Origin: Pacificimonas flava
Lineage (GTDB): Bacteria; Pseudomonadota; Alphaproteobacteria; Sphingomonadales; Sphingomonadaceae
Assembly: GCF_000342165.1 (NCBI RefSeq)
Contig: NZ_AMRV01000010.1
Location: 34,242-98,241, forward strand
DNA length: 64,000 bases
Reading direction: 5' to 3'
In this document: positions 25,315 to 34,972 of the stretch, piece after piece
Layout: each line of letters opens with the position of its first letter
How positions within the stretch are numbered: the first letter of the stretch is position 1
Notes under the pieces: model-generated
Seen by the model: the letters and a program-made list of their open reading frames with translations, nothing else
Told to the model about the DNA's origin: nothing
The model's database searches: none
Made by a program: the position numbers and the translations under genes

Positions 25315-26228
25315 GCGGCGCGCTTCAGTCCCGTACGCCGCGCCAGCAGGGAGAGCGTCTTGCTGGCACATCGGCCGGGCCGGTATCCCAGCGCCGCTGC
25401 GCGCGCGAGATAGGGCGCGCCGCCGATTTGCGAGTGTGGCGGATCGATCAGCGCCTCTCCCGCGTCATAATAGGCCTTTCCGAGGGCAAAGCGGCGCTGC
25501 GCGGGCGAAAGCCTGTCGCCGTACCGCTTCAGGTTCAGCCGGATCATGCGGATCGTATCGCGGCGATGCGTGACCGCCTTTCGCACCATCGTGCTTTCCG
25601 GCACGCGGACATAGTCGAACATCGGCTCCTCGATCAGCCCGAGCCGCCCTTCCATGGCGAGGCGAATGAACAGGTCGCGGTCCTCCCCGATCTGAAAACT
25701 TTCATCGAAGCCGTTCGAGGGTATGGCCGTCCGCCTTGCGGTCACCGCGCTGGTTTGCAGAAAGGCGTCCCAGAAGAGGGCCAGACGGGGGTCCGGCATG
25801 CGAAAAACGCTGTCCGGGATCAGCATCCCGATCGCTCCGCCATCCGGTATGCGGATCGTGCCCTGCGCACCCACGATCGTCAGCTCCGGCCGCGCGTCGA
25901 ACAGTTGGAGCTGCCGTGATAGCTTTTGCGGCATCCACCTGTCGTCCACGTCGCAGAAGGCGACGATCTCGCCGCGTGCCGCGCCAATGCCGCGGTTGCG
26001 CGCCGCAGCCGGGCCGCCATTCCTGCTCGCTTCGAGAACCGCTACGGGGAAGGGGGCTGTGCCGGCCAGCTGTCTCGCCCGCGCCAGACTGTCGTCCGTG
26101 CTGGCATCGTCCGCGATAACGACTTCGAAATCGTCCCAGGTCTGACCCGCGAGCCTGTTAAAAAGTTCCGGCAGGTGTGCCGCCCCATTATAGACGGGAA
26201 CGATGATGGAGACGCGGGGCGTTGCCAT
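25311..26228 (-). CDS. Family 2 glycosyltransferase
   Basis: The 305-residue GT-A protein begins MATPRVSIIVPVYNGAAHL, with ADDASTDDSLA, GPAAARNRGIGAARGEIVAF and the metal-binding CDVDDRWMPQKL. GEDRDLFIRLA in the acceptor half matches the GT2 catalytic ED motif. The C-terminus is basic and Ala-rich. Its ATG shares a base with the preceding TAA, so the cluster is translationally coupled. A surface polysaccharide or LPS role is the usual context, but the product is unknown. Confidence 0.9.
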   Translation of the reverse strand: MATPRVSIIVPVYNGAAHLPELFNRLAGQTWDDFEVVIADDASTDDSLARARQLAGTAPFPVAVLEASRNGGPAAARNRGIGAARGEIVAFCDVDDRWMPQKLSRQLQLFDARPELTIVGAQGTIRIPDGGAIGMLIPDSVFRMPDPRLALFWDAFLQTSAVTARRTAIPSNGFDESFQIGEDRDLFIRLAMEGRLGLIEEPMFDYVRVPESTMVRKAVTHRRDTIRMIRLNLKRYGDRLSPAQRRFALGKAYYDAGEALIDPPHSQIGGAPYLARAAALGYRPGRCASKTLSLLARRTGLKRAA

Positions 26229-27181
26229 TATCGCTGGACACCGCCGGGACGCGGGAAAGCGATCATCGCATAGAGGCGGCGCAGCCACTGCTTCGGGTGC
26301 AGCTTACTGGGTGAAGGGAGAAGCGCCGCGGCGCGCTCCAGCTCGGCCCTGTCCTTCAGAAGGAAGGCGGCGCGAAAGGCATGCGGCGCGCGCTCTGCGA
26401 TCAGCCTGTCGAGATAGGCCCGCTCTTCTTTGTTCCAGTCGAGCGTGCCGCGCAGCCAATCCCAGATGCGCAGCTTGCCGATCTCGCGCTTCAGCGGGTC
26501 GCGAACGCTATTTCCCTCGTGCATCCGGTAGCGCACAGTGGGCTTCAGCGAGAGCGCGAGCGGAGAGCGATAGGTTGCGCGCGTGGTGAACTCCATATCC
26601 TCGCACTTGATGCCGCGGATCCTGGGATCGAAACCGCCGATGGCTTCGTAATGCTGGCGGCGAATGGCCATGACCGACGGGTAGAAGATCGAAAGTTCGG
26701 CCTGATCCTCGACGGGCCAGCGGGCGAAATGCTGATAGCCGCCGGACAGGTTGCCGGGCGGGAAATGTTTCGGAAAGCGGGCGAAGAAGCTCTCCGCCTC
26801 GTCCTCGCCATCTTCGAAGCGAACGAAATTCGCGAAGACGGTGTCGGGCGTTCCCGACTGAATCGCCCCCGCCAGCGTTTCCAGATGATCGGGCAGGAAC
26901 TGGTCGTCGTCGTCCAGAAAGACGAGCCAGTCTCCACTGGCTGCGGCGGCGCCCGTGTTGCGGGCGGCCTGCTGCCCTGCATTGTCCTGCCGGATCACGG
27001 TCAGGGGCAGGCCGTCCCGGTCCTTCGTGGCGGGCGTGATGTCCACGGTCGAGCCATCATCGACAACGAAGATTTCCGAGGCCGGCCATGTCTGCGCAGC
27101 GACAGAATCGAGCGCCTCCGTCAGAAAGTCCGCTCGGTTATGCGAGATGAGAATGACGGAGAAGCGAGGGCGCCCATTCAT
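26228..27181 (-). CDS. Family 2 glycosyltransferase
   Basis: The 317-residue product MNGRPRFSVILISHNRADFL has VVDDGSTVDITPA, AGQQAARNTGAAAA and FLDDDDQFLPDHLETL with the DXD-type metal site, then IKCEDMEFTTRA. It is the first gene of the overlapping glycosyltransferase set. The start could instead be at 27238, adding 19 residues; 27181 directly precedes the GT2 core and is chosen. tRNA-Lys lies 119 bp upstream on the same strand. Confidence 0.88.
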   Translation of the reverse strand: MNGRPRFSVILISHNRADFLTEALDSVAAQTWPASEIFVVDDGSTVDITPATKDRDGLPLTVIRQDNAGQQAARNTGAAAASGDWLVFLDDDDQFLPDHLETLAGAIQSGTPDTVFANFVRFEDGEDEAESFFARFPKHFPPGNLSGGYQHFARWPVEDQAELSIFYPSVMAIRRQHYEAIGGFDPRIRGIKCEDMEFTTRATYRSPLALSLKPTVRYRMHEGNSVRDPLKREIGKLRIWDWLRGTLDWNKEERAYLDRLIAERAPHAFRAAFLLKDRAELERAAALLPSPSKLHPKQWLRRLYAMIAFPRPGGVQR

Positions 27182-27299
27182 GGCTGCGTCCAATAAGGGG
27201 AAAAACGGTGCGGCACTAGCACAGTCGTTCTCACCCATCCCGCTTAAGATCGCGTAACCGCCAGCAAGAACGTGCGCATAGTGGTTTCGGACCAGAAAA

Positions 27300-27375
<76 letters not shown>

Positions 27376-27472
27376 ACACCGGCATGCCGGTCGGCCAATT
27401 CTGGTTGGCCGGAAGTGCCGGATCGACCGGCGGAGGCGGGGAGATAATAGAGTCGGGCCGGCTTGTCAAAGC

Positions 27473-28600
27473 CTAGATTCGACCAGGACCCTCCGTCAGG
27501 CGCGTCCGATCCCTCTGGCCGTGTACGGAGAGCAGGATTCCCACCAGCAAAGTGGCCGTCAGCATGGCCGAACCGCCGTAGCTCATCAATGGGAGCGGAA
27601 TGCCCACGACGGGCGCAAAGCCCATGACCATGGCCAGGTTGACGAAGACGTAGAAGAACAGCGTTGCGGACATGCCCATGGCGACGAGCTGCGCGAAGAT
27701 CGTGCGGGCGGTCAGCGCCGTCCCGACACCGCGGGCGATGATGATCGCAAAGCAGGCGATGACGAACAGGCCGCCGATCAGGCCCCATTCCTCCGACATG
27801 GTCGCAAAGATGAAGTCGGTGTGCAGTTCCGGAAGATATTGCAGATGACTTTGCGTACCGGACATGAAGCCCTTGCCGCCGATGCCGCCGGAGCCGATGG
27901 CGATTTTAGACTGGGTGATATGATAACCCGCCCCGAGGGGATCCGCCTCCGGATCGAGAAAGATCAGGACACGCTTCTGCTGATAGCCGTGCAGCAGAAA
28001 TTTTACGGCGAGCGGGATCGCAACGATGGCAAGTGCACCGCCCGTGATGAACAGCCAGGCGGACGCGCCGCCAAGGAAGACGATGGCCGTGCCGCCGAAC
28101 AGGATCGCGAGTGCTGTCCCAAGGTCCGGTTGCAGCATGACGAGTGCGGCGGGAAGAGCGAGAAGCGTTGCAGGAAAAACCAGCGCCTTCCAAGACTTGA
28201 CGTTCGCTCTTGGAAGAAAGTGATAATACCGCGCCAGCGCGAGAACGACAGCGATCTTCATCAGTTCGGAGGGTTGAAGATTGATGACCCCAAGATTGAG
28301 CCAGCGCTGCGATCCGCCGCCGACCTGTCCGATGATTTCGACCGCCAGCAGTAAAATCAGGCACAGACCGTAAATGGGGTAGGCGAAACGCATCCATATC
28401 CGCATGTCGAGCTGGCTGATGCCGAGCATCATCACGAACATCGCCGCGAAACGAACCCCCTGATTGAGCGCCCAGGGTCTCAGGCTTCCACCAGCGGCAG
28501 AATACAACACCAGCAGACTGAAGCCGCCAAGCGCGAGCACGGCGACGACGGTGAGGAGGGGAAGCCGGTTAAGCCGGTCGGGTAGTGCCAGCGAGGCCAT
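27473..28600 (-). CDS. rodA: Rod shape-determining peptidoglycan polymerase RodA
   Basis: From the ATG at 28600 the 375-residue SEDS-family protein has about ten membrane helices and motifs QRWLNLGVINLQPSELMKI, LVMLQPDLGTALAILFGG, GYHITQSKIAIGSGGIGGKGFM and LPLMSYGGSAML. RodA polymerises glycan strands of the side wall with PBP2. The start overlaps the end of mrdA by 32 bp, so translation is coupled. This is the last gene of the mreB-mreC-mreD-mrdA-rodA operon. Confidence 0.95.
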   Translation of the reverse strand: MASLALPDRLNRLPLLTVVAVLALGGFSLLVLYSAAGGSLRPWALNQGVRFAAMFVMMLGISQLDMRIWMRFAYPIYGLCLILLLAVEIIGQVGGGSQRWLNLGVINLQPSELMKIAVVLALARYYHFLPRANVKSWKALVFPATLLALPAALVMLQPDLGTALAILFGGTAIVFLGGASAWLFITGGALAIVAIPLAVKFLLHGYQQKRVLIFLDPEADPLGAGYHITQSKIAIGSGGIGGKGFMSGTQSHLQYLPELHTDFIFATMSEEWGLIGGLFVIACFAIIIARGVGTALTARTIFAQLVAMGMSATLFFYVFVNLAMVMGFAPVVGIPLPLMSYGGSAMLTATLLVGILLSVHGQRDRTRLTEGPGRI

Positions 28601-30479
28601 CGGCGCTCTCCGTCCTGATCGTCTCCGGCCGCCTGAACAGGTCCCCCGCGACAGGTGTGATGCCCCAGGCGTCTTCAAGCCGGCGCAGCGAGGCGAGCGC
28701 CTTGTCCTTGTCGTAGATGAAGGTCATGACGTCCTTTGCGATCGGGGCTGCCGCAACGCTGCCGCCACCGCCATGTTCGACCGTCACGCTGATTGCGTAA
28801 CGGGGATTTTCAACCGGCGCGAACGCGATGAACAGACCGTGATCGCGATATTTCCATGGAATGCCGCCGCCCCGGTTCTTGGCCAGCGCGCGGACCTGCG
28901 CCGTGCCCGTCTTGCCGCCCATGCGCACGTCGGAAAGCGGCAGGCGTGAACGGCCGGCGGTTCCGGCAGGTCCGTTCACGCAAAGGTCCATGCCATGCCG
29001 GACATCCTGCAAATGAACGGGATCGATATCGAGCGGCGCGCCCTGATGACTGTCGCCGGCGAGGAGTGTCGGCATGACCGCATGGCCGCTGGCGACTCGT
29101 GCAGCCATCACCGCAAGCTGCAGCGGCGACATGGCGTTATAGCCCTGTCCGATGGAACTGTTCAGCGTTTCGCCGACCAGCCAGTCCTGATTGTAGCGGT
29201 CTCGCTTCCACGCTGGATCGGGGAGAATTCCGCTATTCTGATGCGGCAATTGCAACGTGTCGTAGCTTTGCCCGAGACCGAGCTTTGCGCCCATGTCGTG
29301 GATCGCCTCGATTCCGATCTGGCGACCGCGCGTATAGAAGTAGACGTTGCAGCTTTGATATATGCCCTTGTAAAGGTCGGTCGCACCGTGGCCACCGCGA
29401 CGCCAACAGGCGAACCGATGCCGGCCGAGCTGATAGCCGCCACTGCAGACCACCCGGTCGTCCGGACTGATGCCTGCCGCCAGCGCCGCGAGGGCGGTCA
29501 CGGGCTTGAAGGTCGACCCCGGCGGATAGACACCCTGCACGCATTTGTTGATGAGAGGACGCATCTCATCCCCCATCAGTGCGTCCCATTCCTTCTGACT
29601 GATTCCGTCCGAGAAATCGTTGGGATCGAAAGCGGGCATTGAAACCATCGTCAGGATCTCGCCCGTCCGGGTGTCGATCACGACGACGCTGCCGGATTCC
29701 GGACCGATCCGGCGCGCGGAGAAGGCCTGCAAATCCCGATCGATAGACAGACGGACGGTTTCGCCGGGCACGTCGGGTTGGGTTTCGAGGTCGCGAATGA
29801 TGCGGCCCCGCGCATTGACCTCCACCCGCCGCGCGCCCTGCTTGCCGCGCAGCCGTTCGTCGAGTTCGCGCTCGACGCCGTCCTTTCCGACCTTGAACGC
29901 GGGATGCAGGAACAGCGGGTCGCGGTCATGCTCCAGCCATTGTTCGCGTGTCGGGGCGCCGACATAGCCCATCAAATGGCCGACCGCCGCTCCCTCGGGA
30001 TAATAGCGGGTGAAGCCGCGAACCGGCTGGACACCGTCCAGTTCGGGCAGGCGGACGTTGATGGCGCTGTATTCCTGCCAGTCCACATTGCTGGCAATCT
30101 CGATCGGCAGATAAGCAGGCTTCGCATCGATTTCCTCGCGAATCCGCTGCATCTCCTCCGGCGGCAGTTTCAGGAAGGACTGAAGCCGGCTGAGCATCGC
30201 CGGGATGTCGTCGATCTGCTCGGGAACCATTTCCAGCCGGTATTCCGGCTGATTGATCGCAATTGGCTTTTCATTGCGGTCGACGATCCAGCCGCGCCGG
30301 GGCGGGATCAGGCGGACGGCAACGCGGTTTTCTTCCGCCAGCGTACTGTATTTTTCGCTTTCGAAGACCGAGAGATAGACCATCCGGCCGCCGAGCAGCG
30401 CCGCGGCAGCAGCCTGCAGGCCGCCGACGAAGATCGCGCGGCGGGTGAAGGTGTGCTGCCTTTCTGCGTCGGTTCTCAC
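28569..30479 (-). CDS. mrdA: Penicillin-binding protein 2 (elongation transpeptidase)
   Basis: A GTG at 30479, overlapping the mreD stop (GTGA), starts a 636-residue class B PBP. It has an N-terminal membrane anchor (residues 14-36), a pedestal region, SxxK at YPPGSTFKPVTALAAL, the second motif region SSIGQGYNAMSPLQLAV and KTG in GGKTGTAQV. It crosslinks peptidoglycan in the side-wall elongasome with RodA and MreBCD. Confidence 0.95.
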   Translation of the reverse strand: MRTDAERQHTFTRRAIFVGGLQAAAAALLGGRMVYLSVFESEKYSTLAEENRVAVRLIPPRRGWIVDRNEKPIAINQPEYRLEMVPEQIDDIPAMLSRLQSFLKLPPEEMQRIREEIDAKPAYLPIEIASNVDWQEYSAINVRLPELDGVQPVRGFTRYYPEGAAVGHLMGYVGAPTREQWLEHDRDPLFLHPAFKVGKDGVERELDERLRGKQGARRVEVNARGRIIRDLETQPDVPGETVRLSIDRDLQAFSARRIGPESGSVVVIDTRTGEILTMVSMPAFDPNDFSDGISQKEWDALMGDEMRPLINKCVQGVYPPGSTFKPVTALAALAAGISPDDRVVCSGGYQLGRHRFACWRRGGHGATDLYKGIYQSCNVYFYTRGRQIGIEAIHDMGAKLGLGQSYDTLQLPHQNSGILPDPAWKRDRYNQDWLVGETLNSSIGQGYNAMSPLQLAVMAARVASGHAVMPTLLAGDSHQGAPLDIDPVHLQDVRHGMDLCVNGPAGTAGRSRLPLSDVRMGGKTGTAQVRALAKNRGGGIPWKYRDHGLFIAFAPVENPRYAISVTVEHGGGGSVAAAPIAKDVMTFIYDKDKALASLRRLEDAWGITPVAGDLFRRPETIRTESADGLAGTTRPA

Positions 30480-31015
30480 TTGGTAAGCCTATCTACGAAA
30501 CGACGCTGTACGCTGACGAACAGGAATGCGATCAGCGGAAACGCCGCAATCGTGGCTGCCCCTTGCGTCAGGAAGGGAAGCAGCGGCGCGTCCGGGCCGC
30601 CAAAGCGGCACAACATCCACAGCACGAACTGGTAGCCCAAAATGAACGGGACCGACATCAGCCAGTCCGCGAACCAGTGTACGCGCCTCGTCAGCGTATC
30701 CACATAGTAAATGGCCAACATGAATAAAGGCATAAGAAGGGCGTTCGCCCCAAGCGGCATGTTCAGAAAAAGATCTGCGATGAAGCCAAGCGGCACGGAA
30801 GACCACGCCGCAAGCTGGGTCGGGCGGTAGAGCGCGAAGAGAAATAGGAGAAGAAGGCCGAAGTTCGGAATGACGGCGAGCGGCGGGAAAAAGGGTATCG
30901 TCGTCAGCAGGAACCCGAACACCGTCGCCAGGAACGGAATGGCGCGCTTCATATTCCCGATGAACAGCGCAACCTTCTCGCCTGTGGACAGGGAGCGATA
31001 GGGCCGGCTGCTCAT
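30476..31015 (-). CDS. mreD: Rod shape-determining protein MreD
   Basis: From the ATG at 31015, overlapping the mreC stop, the 179-residue protein has about five membrane helices with MreD-like composition (FFPPLAVIPNFGLLLLFLF, GFIADLFLNMPLGANALLM). MreD is the small membrane partner of MreC in the elongasome. A basic, polar N-terminus (MSSRPYRSLSTGEKV) precedes the first helix. Position between mreC and mrdA is canonical. Confidence 0.92.
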   Translation of the reverse strand: MSSRPYRSLSTGEKVALFIGNMKRAIPFLATVFGFLLTTIPFFPPLAVIPNFGLLLLFLFALYRPTQLAAWSSVPLGFIADLFLNMPLGANALLMPLFMLAIYYVDTLTRRVHWFADWLMSVPFILGYQFVLWMLCRFGGPDAPLLPFLTQGAATIAAFPLIAFLFVSVQRRFVDRLTK

Positions 31016-31929
31016 GGGGTCGGCACCGACTCCATGGGCAGGGATGCCTCGGGTTCCTGCTGCTCGGTCACAGCCTCGAAATTCGTGCCCCAAGGCTCCT
31101 CGACAAGCACATATTGCGTCAGGGCGGGAAGGGCTGCCGGTCTTGCGAGCGGCGTGTTGTTTTCTTCGGCCCGTACGATCGTCGCGACGGGAATGCCCGG
31201 CGAGAACAGCCCGCCATCGCCGGACGTGATCAACCGATCGCCGATTTCGACCTGGTTCGAGGTCGGGCCGGTCAGGTCGACCTGAAGCAGCGGCTGGTTT
31301 GCTCCGACGACGAGAGCAGGCAGCCCGGTGCGAACGACGCGAACCGGAATGCGGCTTGAAATATCCGTCACCAGCATGACGCGGGCGGCGTTATGGCCGA
31401 CCTCCACGGTGCGTCCGATCAGGCCCTGCGGCGTGCGAACGGGCTGCCCCGTGCGGACGCCGTGACGCCAGCCACCGCCGATCAATGCTTCGGAGGAAAA
31501 GACGCCGCTCGATGCACCCGAGATGGCGAAGGTGCCGACGCGCGCGCGGTCGGGTTCGACCACACCCATCAGCGCTCGCAATTCCCGGTTCTCGCGGACC
31601 GCCTCTTCAAACTGCACGCGCCGGGCGCGGTAGACGGCCTCTCGTCCTTCGAGCCGCTTCACCCGGTTCACGGCATCGAAATAATTGCCGATATTGTCGC
31701 TGGCGTTCGACAGGGCGGTGATCGGCACCTGCAGCAGGCGCCAGAACGGCGCGACAGCGTCGGCGCTGGCACCGCGCAGATCGTCGGTGCGCGCCGGCGC
31801 GTACCGGCTGAGGATCAGCAGCATGGCCGCAATCAAAAGGACGACGATCAGTACGCCGCGGCCAAGCAGCGCCTGGGTCTGCTCCCGCTTCGTGGTTCGC
31901 GATGTCTTGCGGCGGGGCGGCCACGCCAT
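31012..31929 (-). CDS. mreC: Rod shape-determining protein MreC
   Basis: The 305-residue protein has a short basic cytoplasmic end, one membrane helix (about residues 23-45), a coiled-coil (VNRVKRLEGREAVYRARR) and the periplasmic beta domain with GRTVEVGHNAARVMLVTD, SSRIPVRVVRTGLPALVVG and DRLITSGDGGLFSPGIPVA. MreC organises PBP2 in the periplasm. It lies ten bases after mreB and overlaps mreD. Confidence 0.94.
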   Translation of the reverse strand: MAWPPRRKTSRTTKREQTQALLGRGVLIVVLLIAAMLLILSRYAPARTDDLRGASADAVAPFWRLLQVPITALSNASDNIGNYFDAVNRVKRLEGREAVYRARRVQFEEAVRENRELRALMGVVEPDRARVGTFAISGASSGVFSSEALIGGGWRHGVRTGQPVRTPQGLIGRTVEVGHNAARVMLVTDISSRIPVRVVRTGLPALVVGANQPLLQVDLTGPTSNQVEIGDRLITSGDGGLFSPGIPVATIVRAEENNTPLARPAALPALTQYVLVEEPWGTNFEAVTEQQEPEASLPMESVPTP

Positions 31930-31939
31930 AGACCGCTTC

Positions 31940-33052
<1,113 letters not shown>

Positions 33053-33148
33053 TCATGCAGCGCCGAGCGAGTGAATGCGCAGCCGTAACGGTTTCATGTC
33101 CAGTAGCTGTGGAGCGCGTCCGCGCACATTGATAGGTTGGTCCCAAGC

Positions 33149-34957
33149 ATGACGATCCGCCGCCTTCCCGATTCCCTCGTTGACCGCATCGCCGCAGGCG
33201 AGGTCGTCGAACGCCCCGCCTCCGCGGTCAAGGAGCTGGTCGAGAATGCGCTCGATGCCGGCGCATCGCGTATCTCCATCGCTCTGGAGGAGGGCGGCGC
33301 GCGGCGGATCGAGATTACCGACGACGGCAGCGGCATGGACGCGGACGGCCTCCGCCTTGCTGTCCAACGCCATTGCACGTCCAAATTGGCGGAGGGCGAT
33401 CTGGAGCGCATCGCCACGCTCGGTTTTCGCGGCGAGGCATTGCCCTCGATCGCCAGTGTCAGCCGTTTCCGCCTGGCCAGCAAGCACGGCGATGCTGAGC
33501 CGTGGGCGGTGGAGATCGACCACGGCATGATCGTCTCGGACGGTCCGGCGGCGCGGCCTGCCGGTACGCAGGTCGTCGTCGAGGACCTGTTCGGAAAGGT
33601 GCCCGCGCGCAGGAAGTTTCTGAAGTCAACGCGTGCGGAACTTGGCGCGATCAACGACTGCGTGCGCCGCCTCGCCATGGCGCGTGCCGATGTGGCGTTC
33701 GAACTGCTGCACGAGGGGCGGCGGCTGATCGATGCGCCGGGTGCCGGCTCATTGCTGGAGAGCGCGCGAGTGGAACGGCTCGGGGCGCTTCTCGGTCGTG
33801 ACTTCGCGGCGAATGCCGTTCCCGTGGACCTCGAGAGGGACGGGCTGCATATTGGCGGGCTTGCAGGGGTGCCGACGTTCAATCGGGGTGCGGCGGACCA
33901 CCAGTATCTGTTCGTGAACGGGCGTCCGGTAAAGGACCGGCTGCTGCTGGGCGCGGTGCGCGGCGCCTATCGCGACCTTCTGGCGCGCGATCGGCATCCG
34001 GTCCTCGCGCTCTTCCTCGAAGTGCCGCATGAATTCGTCGACGTGAACGTGCATCCCGCCAAGACGGAAGTGCGCTTTCGGGATCCCGCCATGGTCCGCG
34101 GCATGATCGTTTCCGGACTGCGCCGCGCGCTCGATCTCGGTAGCGGTCACGCCGCGACGACGGTGTCCGACGACGCGCTGTCCCGCTTTCGGCCGGAGGA
34201 GATGTCTTCGACCGCGGCGCAGACAGAGCCGGCACCGCTTCCGCCGGAATCGCGGATGTTCGGGGAAAGCCGCCTCAGCTTTGCGGCGCCGCCCATCGCG
34301 CGGCCCGTGGAGACTGACCCGCAAGAGGCCGCGGCGCGGGACGAACCCCAGGGCGAAGGCGTCGATTTGCGCGAGTTCCCGCTCGGCGCGGCGCGCGGAC
34401 AGGTGCACGAAAGCTGGATCGTTGCGGAAACGGCGGATCACCTGATCCTCGTGGATCAACATGCGGCGCACGAACGCCTGACCTTGGAGAAAATGAAGGC
34501 GGGCGCCGCCAATGGGGGCGTGACGACGCAGGCGCTGTTGATGCCCGATATCGTCGACCTGACGGAGGACGAAGCGGACGCGGTTGAGGCGCACGCGGCG
34601 TCCCTTGCCGACCTGGGGCTGGAGGTTGAACGCTTCGGACCCGGCGCGATCATGGTTCGCGCGGTGCCGGCCATCCTCGCAAATCGCCTGGACGTTGCGG
34701 GCCTCGTTCGCGATCTGGCCGACGATATTCGCTCGCTGGGGGCCGCCCACACGCTCAAGGAGCGGATCGACGAGGTGTTCGCGACCATGGCCTGTCACGC
34801 CAGCGTCCGCTCCGGCCGCCGCCTTGCGCTGCCGGAAATGAACGCGCTGCTGCGGGAGATGGAGGCGACGCCGCATAGCGGCCAGTGCAATCATGGTCGT
34901 CCGACCTATGTAAAGCTGGCGCGCGCCGACATCGAGAAGCTGTTCGGGAGACGCTGA
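33149..34957 (+). CDS. mutL: DNA mismatch repair protein MutL
   Basis: From the ATG at 33149 the 602-residue protein has GHKL ATPase motifs VENALDAG, DDGSGM and LGFRGEALPSIASV, and the C-terminal endonuclease motif DQHAAHERLTLE, plus HSGQCNHGRPT near the end. The intact metal-binding motif predicts a nicking MutL, as in bacteria lacking MutH. It couples MutS recognition to strand removal. It is divergent from mreB; its 3' end is 15 bp from a convergent gene. Confidence 0.96.
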   Translation: MTIRRLPDSLVDRIAAGEVVERPASAVKELVENALDAGASRISIALEEGGARRIEITDDGSGMDADGLRLAVQRHCTSKLAEGDLERIATLGFRGEALPSIASVSRFRLASKHGDAEPWAVEIDHGMIVSDGPAARPAGTQVVVEDLFGKVPARRKFLKSTRAELGAINDCVRRLAMARADVAFELLHEGRRLIDAPGAGSLLESARVERLGALLGRDFAANAVPVDLERDGLHIGGLAGVPTFNRGAADHQYLFVNGRPVKDRLLLGAVRGAYRDLLARDRHPVLALFLEVPHEFVDVNVHPAKTEVRFRDPAMVRGMIVSGLRRALDLGSGHAATTVSDDALSRFRPEEMSSTAAQTEPAPLPPESRMFGESRLSFAAPPIARPVETDPQEAAARDEPQGEGVDLREFPLGAARGQVHESWIVAETADHLILVDQHAAHERLTLEKMKAGAANGGVTTQALLMPDIVDLTEDEADAVEAHAASLADLGLEVERFGPGAIMVRAVPAILANRLDVAGLVRDLADDIRSLGAAHTLKERIDEVFATMACHASVRSGRRLALPEMNALLREMEATPHSGQCNHGRPTYVKLARADIEKLFGRR

Positions 34958-34972
34958 TCGCTATCCTTCGGC